Part shown: positions 46,481 through 55,723 of the stretch, in pieces
How positions within the stretch are numbered: the stretch's first letter is position 1
How the letters are laid out: each line of letters opens with the position of its first letter
Origin: Saccharum officinarum
Lineage: Eukaryota; Streptophyta; Magnoliopsida; Poales; Poaceae
Reading direction: 5' to 3'
DNA length: 64,000 bases
Assembly (NCBI GenBank): GCA_020631735.1
Contig: CM036168.1
Coordinates: 102,568,036-102,632,035, forward strand
The notes under the pieces: generated by a model
What the model was told of the DNA's origin: nothing
The model's input: only the letters and a program-made list of their open reading frames with translations
Databases searched by the model: none
Program-made: the position numbers and the translations under genes

Positions 46481-47070
46481 CCGTGCCCAGACCAGACCAA
46501 GCCAATCCGGCTACGACGTCGGGGCCGTTGTGTAACCGCATAAGCCGGACCAGCCCAATCCGTGTGCTAAAAGAATGAGTTGGGTTGCAAACCCCGCTCA
46601 AAGCCGCAATAACCAAACCATGAACAGGGTTAACGGGGCTTGCAAAATTCTCGGCCGCGCGGTTTTGTTTCGTCCCGGCGGAGTACGTGCGGACAAGTAA
46701 TGGAAAGCCGGCCGTTCGTTTACCCGGCCCTAAAGGCGAAGCTCGCACGGTAGTAGTACTTGAATTGGGCGGTAGCGCTGTTCCTGCAAAGCTTTCCAGG
46801 CGTCATCCACTGTTTCACCAATCGATTGGCCGGTTGCCCTGCTTTGCTTGAAATTGAAGCGTTCGCGCCTCGCGCGGGCGTTTGATTGGCCGGCATGATC
46901 CGTGAACGCAAGGCCATGGCCATGAATACGAGCAAGCAAATGCGTGCGGGGGCATACCTGTCAGTGCAGCTTCAAGTTTTATTGCCGCGCTATAAAGCGG
47001 AGTCCCGTCCCGGCCGGCCCAAGCTAGAGTAGTTTTTATTACTCTGGCTCCACCGAACCATCGATGGCTT
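46481..47070. other. Intergenic, nothing recognised
   Basis: This is mixed sequence. Minus-strand frames at 46720-46939 overlap in two registers and lack domains. Confidence 0.4.
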
Positions 47071-47315
47071 GGGCCCGGTTTAGTTTGAAAAAAAAAATTT
47101 GCAAAATTTTTCAGATTCTCCGTCACATCGAATCTTTGGACACATGCATGAAGCATTAAATATAGATAAAAAATAAAACTAATTACATAGTTTAGACGAA
47201 ATTTACGAGACGAATCTTTTAAGCTTAGTAGTCCATAATTGAATAATATTTGTCAAATAACAACGAAATTGCTACAGTAACGTTTTCCAAAATTTTTCGG
47301 AAACTAAACAGGCCC
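47071..47315. mobile_element. MITE 10 (GTTTAG-type)
   Basis: The ends are GGGCCCGGTTTAGTTTG and AAACTAAACAGGCCC, with the same core as MITE 1. Confidence 0.75.
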
Positions 47316-47477
47316 TTGGCTCTGCAGCCATGCAATGCCGCACAGCGCACAGTTCTGGAGCCCGTCTACTCAGCGTTACCGTACGATCGTACACGGATAC
47401 GTTTAAGACATGACCATAAAAAAATACTACGCCAATTAATACGCGCGCGAAAACAGTAAGCAAGCTAGGCTGTACTA

Positions 47478-47720
47478 GGGAGTGTTTAGATGTAAAAAAA
47501 TTAGAATTTGGTTACTGTAGCACTTTCATTAGTATTTGACAATTAGTGTTTAATTATGGACTAATTTGACTCAAAAGATTTGTGTCATGATTTACAACCA
47601 AATAGTGTAATTAGTTAATTTTTTTATCTATATTTAATGCTCCTTGCATGTGTCTAGAGATTCGATGTGATGGAGAAAATGTAAAATTTTAGAATTTGGG
47701 TGGCATCTAAATAAGACCCT
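47478..47720. mobile_element. MITE 11 (GTTTAG-type, divergent)
   Basis: The ends are AGGGAGTGTTTAGATG and CATCTAAATAAGACCCT. The interior is a diverged form of the MITE 1 core. Confidence 0.65.
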
Positions 47721-47773
47721 GGTATGCCTGTATAGTTGTTTGTTTCGGACCTCGGCGGGGCGGGTCAAACGCT

Positions 47774-48022
47774 AAGGCAGTGTTTAGATCCCTTCAAAAT
47801 TCCAAAAATTTTACAAGATTCTCCGTCACATCGAATCTTTAGACGTATGCATGGAGTATTAAATGTAGGTAAAAAAATAACTAATTACACAGTTTGTCTG
47901 TAAATGTCGAGACGAATCTTTTGAGTCTAGTTAGTCCATGATTAGATAAATTTTACCAAATAACAACGAAAAGTGTTACAGGAATTTTACACCAACTTTT
48001 ACACCATCTAAACACTACCTAA
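47774..48022. mobile_element. MITE 12 (GTTTAG-type)
   Basis: The ends are AAGGCAGTGTTTAGATC and CATCTAAACACTACCT. The core runs 'ttctccgtcacatcgaatc' through to 'accaaataacaacgaaa'. Confidence 0.7.
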
Positions 48023-48121
48023 GACAATAGCCCACACAGTGCCGGCACTGTGCCCAGATCCAGCCGTTGAACGGGGGCCAGCTCTGAATCCATCGCGTCC
48101 GCCGGAACAGTGCCAGCACAG

Positions 48122-49126
48122 CTTAGCAGCAGGCCCGGCCCTGGGGGTGCGAGCTGTGCCCCCGCACAGGGCCCACGAGGCCAAGGGGCCCAACCCTAAA
48201 TATGCAAGTAGGCATAGGCCCTACCTCCCCTGCTGTCAGAACCCCTCCCTCGCGTGCTACAGAGTTGCAGACGAGAACCGAGAGGCCGCACTCCGAGCTG
48301 AACTTCAGTGCCGCCTGCGCTGTGCTGTGTCTATACGTGAACTAAGATGAAAAGGAGCAGCTAGCAACAATAGTTAAGAAGGGAGGATTCCAGTTGAAAA
48401 AGTACTAGAGAGAAAGAAAAATAGAAAAAAACTAGATTGATTTAGAAATAGTTCAGGGTTCCTAATGCAAAGTGCCTGTTAGCTTTTATTCTTTCCCTGT
48501 AAAATGATCAAAACGGTTGAAATTTCAAAATTGCGTAATAAATTCTAGAAAATCCAAAAATGGTGAAATAAATTTTAGTAGCATTGAATTAACTATAACT
48601 ACACAGTAGAAGTGGTAAATCACATGTTGCGTACTTTATGTTTTCTAGATAAATACATTTAGCAAAACCATAGTCTATTTTTGTACGGAGTTCCTGTTCA
48701 CAATAAATCCCAAAAAACAATCTCAAGTTAATTGTGTCAATTCCACACTAGGGTAAAAGTTTTACACCTACCAAGGCTTATATGAAAATGCAGAAAATAA
48801 AACAATGTTTCTATTGATTTGTTTTTATAGAGAGTATAACTAAATAAAAAAATGATGAAGCTGATATAGTAGTATTCCTGATTATTCAATTCAATTCAAT
48901 GATCATGCAGATTAAAAAAGCTTCTTTCGTCCTTTATGATTAGAAAAAGCTTCTTTCGCCCAGGAAAAAAAAGCATACGTGCGCCGATTTGCCTTCGAGG
49001 TCCATCGTGTCGAAGCTTTCCAACAATCTCCGGCCGTCTGCGCTCACGACCCCGCTGTATTAGAGGGCCCATCTTTGGAGCTTCGCTCCAGGCCCATAAA
49101 TTGACAGGACCGGGCCTGCTTAGCAG
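48122..49126. mobile_element. Non-autonomous hAT element (989 bp) with 8-bp duplications
   Basis: The element proper is 48130-49118. Its 14-bp terminal inverted repeats (left CAGGCCCGGCCCTG, right CAGGACCGGGCCTG) differ at one position. Both sides are flanked by the identical 8-bp CTTAGCAG (48122-48129 and 49119-49126). The 8-bp duplication and CAGG...CCTG ends are hallmarks of the hAT superfamily. Near both ends lie GGGCCCA motifs. The interior is AT-rich with no transposase, so it would depend on a helper. Confidence 0.85.
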
Positions 49127-49947
49127 CCCAGCGTTGCAGCGAGCAGCACTGCAACACAACACATGAAGCCAACGCACCACGCCACACAGTGCAACGAAGC
49201 AGTGGACGCGGCATGTCGCAGCTTTTACACGCCAGTCCACACGGCCGCTCTGCGCAGCCCGACGATGTCACGTACGCTAGCGCTAACGCACAGCTTCAAC
49301 GGCGTTGGCGTACGCGCCATGCAAAGCTTCAGAGCAACGGCAGCACGAACGTACGTACGTGAAGGGCGGAGGGACAGGATCACAGGACGGAGCAGTGGTA
49401 AGCACTCGAATCGCAACAAAAGCAGCAGCGTACTACTAAAGCTCCAGTGTCGGTACACACAAACCACACAGTGATACAGTACAGTAGGATCACACTCGAG
49501 CGACACCAGCGTATCATTGCACTCCCGGTGTTGGCGCCACACGCACAGACACATCATTAGCACGTCGTGGACTAGTACATTACAATGGCATGGTGGTGTT
49601 ACAGTAGTTGAAGATTACGACGAGGAGCAGACAGAGCATCTATCAGCAGCGGATAATCTTGCATAGCCTTCTTTGCGCTCACCTTAATTAAGCTCAAGAC
49701 ATCGGCACTAATTCATGCAACTATGCAAGATGCAGCTCGCCGGCCGGGACCTCGGTTAATAGCGTCTCGGTGTCGCGCGAGCTGCGTGCTTCGTTAAATA
49801 TGGTAGAAATGATTTTTTGGGTGGTAGTAGTAGCAGCCAGTAGGACAAGACAAAGACTAGCTAGCTAGTGGTTAATACAGTATGCAAGCGTAGCGTACGT
49901 GCATGGCGTGGCGCCGCGCCGGCCGTGTTGGACGGCGAGCAGCCTGC
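49127..49947 (-). other. Downstream region / probable 3' UTR of OFP-2
   Basis: This is non-coding on inspection. The part nearest the OFP-2 stop codon (49600-49947) would be its 3' UTR. The small frames at 49163-49563 overlap on both strands and are not supported. Confidence 0.4.
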
Positions 49948-50667
49948 CTAGAACTGGCAGGGAGACGGCGGGCAGAAGAGGCCGTTGCGGGTCCAGAGGT
50001 CGGCGAAGGCGTGGAGGATGAGCGGGTGGTGGCGCGGCGAGTTGAGGGAGAGGAACTGGTGGAGGAGGTCGTTGAGGTCGTCCCACGCGTAGATCTCCTT
50101 CTCCACCACCATCTGCACCATGGACTCGCGGAAGTCCTCGTACGGCTCCGCCGAGTCCACCGCCACCGCCACGCTCTCGCGCGCCACCCGCCGCCCGTAC
50201 TCCTCCTCCTCCACCACCACCTCCACTCCGTGGCGCGTGGGGGGTGCCGCCGCCGCACGCCTGCTGCGGCGGCGGCGGTGCTGCTGCCTCCGCCGCCGCC
50301 TCGCCTCCTGCTGCTGCTCCCGGTCCTGCTGCAGCGGCGCCACCTCCACGGCCACCGGCTCCTCGTACAGCGAGTTGGTGGCGACGAACGAGGCGGGGCC
50401 CCAGGAGGAGGAGTCGGTGGAAGTGGCCGTGGTGCCGCTGCGCCCGCCCGCGGTGGTGGCCGTGAACGCCGTGGTGGTGGAGGTGGAGGAGGCGTTGGGG
50501 GACTTGGGCTTGCCCCCGCCGCGGAACAGGGACGGCGACGAGGAGAAGACGGAGAACAGCTTGGGGCGGCGGCAGTTGCAGCCGATGTCCACCACCGGCG
50601 GCTGCCGCAGCGTGAAGCTGCTGCTGAACCCCCTCCCCCTCCTGGACGACCAACCCGTGCCCGACAT
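49948..50667 (-). CDS. OVATE family protein
   Basis: This is an OVATE family transcriptional regulator of 239 residues, a normal length, intact. The C-terminal OVATE domain covers about residues 168-227 (VDSAEPYEDFRESMVQMV, YAWDDLNDLLHQFLSLN, HAFADLWTRNGLF). The N-terminus is Arg/Ser-rich (MSGTGWSSRRGRGF), followed by PPVVDIGCNCRRPKL, Thr/Ser tracts and a run of Gln/Arg (about 118-140). I prefer ATG 50667. An in-frame ATG at 50730 would add 21 residues (MCARASTYSV) without family support. It lies convergent to OFP-1, about 47 kb away in the present sequence, with most of that distance being transposon. Very high GC gives long false frames on the other strand and in the other registers. Confidence 0.9.
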   Translation of the reverse strand: MSGTGWSSRRGRGFSSSFTLRQPPVVDIGCNCRRPKLFSVFSSSPSLFRGGGKPKSPNASSTSTTTAFTATTAGGRSGTTATSTDSSSWGPASFVATNSLYEEPVAVEVAPLQQDREQQQEARRRRRQQHRRRRSRRAAAAPPTRHGVEVVVEEEEYGRRVARESVAVAVDSAEPYEDFRESMVQMVVEKEIYAWDDLNDLLHQFLSLNSPRHHPLILHAFADLWTRNGLFCPPSPCQF

Positions 50668-50840
50668 GGTGGCCGGATGCAGCCGCCTGCGCGCGTCGAG
50701 TACCGAGTACGTGCTTGCGCGCGCACACACGCAGAAACGCTAGCTAGCCGAGGCTACCACGAGCTCGGGTACAGTGAGCTGAGCTGCTGCGTTCTCGGAG
50801 GTTGGAGCGGGAGGATGAGCTTGGTGGCGTGGCGTGGTGC

Positions 50841-50848
50841 TATATATT
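50841..50848 (-). promoter_or_regulatory. TATA box of OFP-2
   Basis: Read on the minus strand it is an AATATATA-type box, 174 bp upstream of ATG 50667. This predicts a leader of about 140-150 bases. Confidence 0.55.
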
Positions 50849-51159
50849 AATGGAGGAGCGCCATGTGACAGCGTGGGGAAACGATCGATTGAATGGCAGA
50901 GATTGGAGAGCGAGAGCTGAGAAGAGGAGGAGAGAGCGGGAGCATGTGAAGGGGATAATTAGAGCGGCAAGTGTGCACGCAGTAATGCTGGTAAAACGAG
51001 CTGAGATAGATACGGACAGGGTAAAAGGAGAGAGAGGGTCAGAGGGAGCAGTGCAGAGATGATACTGGTACCTCTACATGTGTCTGTATGCGTGTATGTG
51101 ATGATGTGTGCAACACGTCCAAATTGGGTCCTGGACGATCATGTCAGAGGGGGGCAGCA
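50849..51159 (-). promoter_or_regulatory. OFP-2 upstream region
   Basis: This is purine-rich on the plus strand, so GA/CT-rich promoter DNA (runs such as GAAGAGGAGGAGAGAGCGGGAG at 50920-50941). No gene was seen. Confidence 0.35.
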
Positions 51160-51384
51160 GATGGTTGGTTTTGTTAAAGTTTAACTCACATCACATCAAT
51201 ATTCCCTCAAATGAATGGAGTATTCAATGTAGACTAATTGCATACATGTCGGTACAGATTAGGAGTAATTTACGAGACGAATCTATTAAACCTAATTAGT
51301 CTAAGATTGAAAACTTTTTGTCAAATAAGACGAAAGTGCTACAGTATTTGTTAAACTTTAACTCCTCAAACCAAACACCTCCTA
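51160..51384. mobile_element. MITE 13 (GTTTGG-type)
   Basis: The left end has GGTTGGTTTTGTTAAAG and the right end CAAACCAAACACCTCC. The core is shared with MITEs 4 and 5. It lies upstream of OFP-2. Confidence 0.7.
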
Positions 51385-51412
51385 AGCATATGCATATATG
51401 GCTGGAGTAAAA

Positions 51413-51626
51413 GGGCTGTTTGGCTCACGGCCAACACCCGCCACGCCGCTGTGGCGGCTCCGCCTAACTTGCGGCGAAGAAATCGGCGGCCTAACCTGCG
51501 GCGAAAAAATGAACTACGATACTTGTGGCGGCCACAAGTTAGCTACTAACCAAACGATGCATGCAATATCTGTGGCGCAGCCTAAGGTTCGGTGTGGCGA
51601 ACCGTGGCCCGGAACCAAACGCGCCC
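51413..51626. mobile_element. MITE 14 (GTTTGG-ended, GC-rich family)
   Basis: The ends are GGGCTGTTTGGCTC and GGAACCAAACGCGCCC. The interior contains repeated 'tgcggcgaa' and 'gtggcgg' motifs and is unlike the other MITEs. Confidence 0.55.
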
Positions 51627-51725
51627 TAAATTCTTTGCAGGGCAGGAGCGTATGGGAAAGAGGATGGTTGGAGTACTACCAGTAAACAAATTTTTTTCTC
51701 GAGGGAACTCTGCTGTTGGAGCTCA

Positions 51726-51955
51726 AGTGTGTTTAGTTCGCCAAAATTTTTATCTTTGGCTATTGTAGCACTTTTCATTTATATTTATCAATTAGTGTCT
51801 AATCATGGACTAAATAGGTTCAAAATATTCGTCTCGTTGTTTTCTACCAAACTGTGTAATTAGTTTTTTTCGTCTACATTTAATACTCTATGCATGTCTC
51901 CAAATATTTGATGTGACGAAGAATCATGAAAATTTTTAGGAACTAAACATAGCCT
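51726..51955. mobile_element. MITE 15 (GTTTAG-type)
   Basis: The ends are AGTGTGTTTAGTTCG and AGGAACTAAACATAGCCT. The core is similar to MITE 11. Confidence 0.7.
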
Positions 51956-52268
51956 AACTAGTCATGTGAGGACAAGCTGGCCCAACTCCTGTTGAGGTGA
52001 CTTGCTACTTGCTAATTGCATGTTGGTAGGTGGAGTGTTAATCTTTATACTAGGCATTAGGCTGTAAATTTGTTAGGAGTATACGTTTTTATATGAAGAA
52101 AAAACTGGCTCTGAGAAATGGTCCACGATGATTATACTAAGAGTGTGTCTTCGCGGTGGGTGAGCGTAGGTTTGTCTTTTTATCGGGCGACGAATGGTAG
52201 ATGTTGGATCCTAATCGTACGGCTTCATAGTCATCTTCAACCTCCAGCTCGCCCTCGCTCCCCGCCTA

Positions 52269-52503
52269 CCGCCAGCCTCCTTCCGTCCCCGGCGGTGTCT
52301 CCGCCGTCGAGTCCACCTCCGCTATCCTCTACCGTGCTAAACTCAGAGCTAGCACTGAAGCTCACCGCACCTTTGCCCCCACCTATCGCCAGCCTCCTCC
52401 CGTCCCTGCCCCTGGTGGCATCCTCATTGCCGGGTCCACCTCCGCTGCCCTCGTGACGCTAATCTCAGAGCCAGCGCTAAAGCTCACCACGCCCTTGCCC
52501 CCT
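52269..52503. repeat. Two-unit direct repeat, about 118 bp
   Basis: Units begin CGCCAGCCTCCT at 52269 and again at 52387. They continue co-linearly through TCCACCTCCGCT and AAGCTCACC to GCCCC, with scattered changes. The surrounding region (52200-52700) is C-rich and Pro-coding in one frame (52118-52456), but no protein family is recognised. Confidence 0.6.
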
Positions 52504-52895
52504 CCCCGGCTCTTGCCATCCGATTGTTCAGCCCCACCTGCTCGGCGGCACTCCCACTGCGCAGCTCGCCGCCAGCCAGCCCGCCACCACTGTCGTGCCT
52601 ACCTGCCTCCTTAAGCCCTCCCTTTCTAAATCTGCAACCATTGGAACCCCCTTAAACCCCGAATACCGAACCCAAAATCTAGGAGGAAGATGAACTGTGT
52701 CGCCCAAACCCAAGAGGAAGATGAATAATCTGGGTCATCAATTTCCAATCGGACACGCACGAGCACGTCGCCTGACGAGAATGCTATTTAGCAGCGCCTG
52801 CAAATGAGTAATTCTGTTATACTAATATATGTACACTAATTTAGTGATATGTTATTATGCTGTTAGTTTTCGTTTGCTCACACCACACCAGACAA

Positions 52896-53138
52896 AGACC
52901 CTGTTTAGTTGCCAAAAAATTTTACAAAATTTTTCAGATTCTCCGTCACATCGAATCTTTGGACACATACATGAAACATTAAATATAGATAAAAAATAAA
53001 AATAATTACACAGTTTAGACGAAATTCACCAGACGAATCTTTTAAGCCTAGTTAGTCCATGATTGGATAATATTTGTCAAATTACAACAAAATTGCTACA
53101 GTAACATTTCTAAAAAAATTCAGGAACTAAACAAGCCC
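52896..53138. mobile_element. MITE 16 (GTTTAG-type)
   Basis: The ends are GACCCTGTTTAGTTGCC and AGGAACTAAACAAGCCC, with the same core as MITE 1. Confidence 0.75.
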
Positions 53139-53977
53139 AAAACCAAGCTGAGAGTACTCCACATTCTACTACTAGCAGATAGATTTTCATAGATATGCGG
53201 TACGATCAGTAAATATACCAGAGCAAAGACCCACAGACCGTGCAGGAACCATAAACGAATGAAACGAGGAAACAAACTGCGCCCAAAATCTCCGGCCGAT
53301 ACCACACTACTACAGTATGCAGTAGTAAGCACATTTCCGGGCAGATGAGCCACGCGTTTGATCCGCAGGCTGTACCAAACGCCATCACAAGGAGAGGACG
53401 ATAGTGCATCTGCAGGGCTGCAGTCACGGCCAGGGTTAAAAAAACCGGTCGGTTTACCGCGGTAACCACCCTAACCGGGCCGGTCCGGTTCCGGTCCGGT
53501 CCGGTTAGGTATTCCCCAAATTCAAATTTAAAATTTGAAAAAAAAATTGCTGAAAAAATTCCTAAAAATAGTTCATGATTTATAGAAGCCAATGGTGTAA
53601 ATTTTTTTTCAAATTTGAGTTCGTTTAGTATTTATTTATATGAATAGAAGTTTGAAAAAAAGAAGAAGAAAAAACCGGTCCCGGCCCGTTCAGGCCCATG
53701 AGGCCCATTAGGCCGCCACGGGCACAAAACGAGCCGGGAGCTCGCGCGGGGGGGGTCAACGCGCCGAGGCTCCTTTCCTCTCCCGTCCGCCCCCCGTCCG
53801 ACCCTCACCCGCGCCGACCGGCCGCCGCCGCCGGCTTACCGCCCCCACGCCTCGGTTTACCGACCGGTCAGCGCGGCTTACCGAGCCCGCGACGCTCGGT
53901 CGGTTAACCGGACGGATCTAGCGGTTAACCGGTCGGTTAGCCCGGTAAACCGACCAGATCCGCGGCTAACCGCGCAG

Positions 53978-54273
53978 GTAAGTTTTTTTGTTTTTTTTAT
54001 TTAGAGTAGTTTTAGGATTTAGGTAGAATTTGTGTTAGGATTTAGGATAGTTTTTTTTGTTAGGTTTTAGGTAGGATTTATTTTAGGATGTTTTTTTAGG
54101 ATTTAGGATTAGAGGTAGGATGTATATTTTAGGTATAAATTGTGTGACTTTGTGTATATATTGTGACTTTGTGTAAGTGAGGTATAGATTTTAGGTATAT
54201 ATTGTGGAGGATTTGTGGTAGGATTTAGGATACATTTTATTTAGGTGTGACTTTGTGTTGTCCGTTTATGCAG
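53978..54273 (+). other. Probable 5' UTR intron of hAT transposase
   Basis: The donor is GCGCAG/GTAAGT and the acceptor TTTATGCAG, 13 bases before ATG 54286. The interior is T-rich with repeated 'ttaggatttagg' units. Position and consensus are good; splicing itself is inferred. Confidence 0.5.
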
Positions 54274-54285
54274 GTAGATTAGACA

Positions 54286-55300
54286 ATGTCAGGCAGAAAC
54301 AGAGACGTTGTATGGGAGCATGGTGAAAATCTTGCTCCTGGATGGAGATGCAATTATTGTCATGTGACGAGAGCGGGCGGTGGTTGCACTAGATTTAAAC
54401 AGCATTTGGCTGGGTACGGGGCGGACACCTTGCATTGCGCCCGTGTGCCACCAGATGTGCGTGCGTACTTTCGGCGAGATCTTGACAGAGCTAAGAAGAC
54501 GACTGCTGACCGGGCTCGACAAAGGTTGACACAAGAAAAAGCTGCAGCGGAGGGAAACCATCCCCTCGGTGATGATGAATATGAGGCTCAGATGAAGGAA
54601 GCACTAAACCAGTCGAGAGCAGAATATGACTACAAGTAGAGGGTGCAACAGAGAGGAGGTAATTACCACCGTGGAGGGGGTAGTGGTGGTGGTGGTTCGC
54701 AAGGTGGGAATCCTATTGACAGGTTGTTTAGAAGAGCAGGATCACGGAGGGAGACTCCAGTGGAGGTGGAGGACTATCATGTGGCAGCGGGTGGGAGGAG
54801 AGGAATGGAGCAACAAAGGATTGATACAGGGTCTTGGACGTAGAAGGGGAAAAATGCAAATGAAGCTATTGGTAAAGCTTGGGGAAAGTTTTTCCATTAT
54901 GTAGGAATCTCAGGACGAAATGCCGACAATCCGTACTTTGTCAGTGCGATGCGAGAGACACAGAAGTGGAGTAAGTACCTATACTTGGAGACCTATGGCC
55001 TTATGTATCTTTTCATATTCTCATTGTTTGCTTATGGTTTCAGGTGAAGGCATCGCGTCACCCACTGGAAGCGACCCAACATGTGCGACGTTTCGCTGAT
55101 CAAGACAAGCGACCCAACATGTGCGACGTGGTGTACGAGTACTAGAATTGCAAACAGGAGTTGGAGTCATACTTTGGAAGGAATACGCAAACATGGAATG
55201 AGTACAGAGAGATTATGGATGCAAGGATTCGTGATGTGTACATAGGGACGTATGTGGGTTCAGGTATGATAATGACTTATGTTGATTTAGCAAGCTGTAT
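54286..55300 (+). pseudogene. hAT transposase with BED zinc finger, broken
   Basis: From ATG 54286 the first 117 codons carry a BED finger (VWEHGENLAPGWRCNYC, then FKQHLAG and HC), the DNA-binding module of hAT transposases. After the stop at 54637-54639 the homology continues across frames. There is a Gly-rich linker (54640-54740), then a NEAIGKAWGKFFHYVGI-type segment (about 54855-54950) typical of the region after the finger, and then a piece at 55161-55300. Stops and frame changes make it a pseudogene. The catalytic DDE part is not present in the window. Confidence 0.75.
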
Positions 55301-55301
55301 A
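55297..55301. repeat. Putative 5-bp target site (GTATA) of reverse gypsy insertion
   Basis: These are the five bases before the LTR terminus TGTAACAG. The partner copy would be beyond the window end, so this is unverified. Confidence 0.3.
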
Positions 55302-55723
55302 TGTAACAGAACCGACCAAATTATAAGAGCACAAGTACAAAAACAAGCACCGAAGCGCTCAAATTTTCGAACTTGAGCCCATATAATCCCGATAGTCAAT
55401 CAAAACCACGAAGGATTTCAAACCAACTTGATTACAACCAGGATCGCATCATTCAACATACAACATCATACGTTACATTTCACAAGTAGATCTGAATAAG
55501 TTTACACATACGGAGTCGCAATTATTACAAACCAAGTTTATAAAGTAGCGGAAGCAAACGCACACCAGTTGATTAACTACTGCCAGTTTTGATGATCAAC
55601 AACCCACAAAAGCATGAGGAAAGTACATAAAAGATGATTACGCCCAAGTGATCTAGTCTTCTTCACCCGCAGGGTGGAGACAAGTTTTGCATAAGCCTTG
55701 ATAGAGCATATCATCTGCAACAG
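55302..55723 (-). mobile_element. Tekay-type LTR fragment, reverse orientation
   Basis: This is the reverse complement of the last 420 bases of the gypsy LTR (equivalent to about 11063-11481), clearly diverged from the four complete LTRs. It begins exactly at the LTR terminus (TGTAACAGAACCGACC). At 55724 it is interrupted by the copia LTR, so the remainder should continue past the right edge of the window. Confidence 0.85.

Larger units (their letters stand above)
53431..55301 (+). mobile_element. hAT transposon remnant, 5' part
   Basis: It starts CAGGGTTAAAAAAACCGG, a hAT-type terminus, followed by a CCGGTT-rich subterminal region (53440-53975) of many short direct and inverted motifs. A transposase with a BED finger begins at 54286. 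The element runs into a reverse gypsy LTR at 55302, so its 3' part is outside the window or lost. Confidence 0.75.

Noticed and set aside
45909..46748. 279-codon minus-strand ORF with ALEVALAA repeats
   Set aside because: It is a translation of the minisatellite. Equally open frames exist on the other strand.
49865..50850. Up to 315-codon frames antisense to or out of frame with OFP-2
   Set aside because: They have Arg/Gly/Pro-rich low-complexity composition and no domain. The OVATE frame explains the region.
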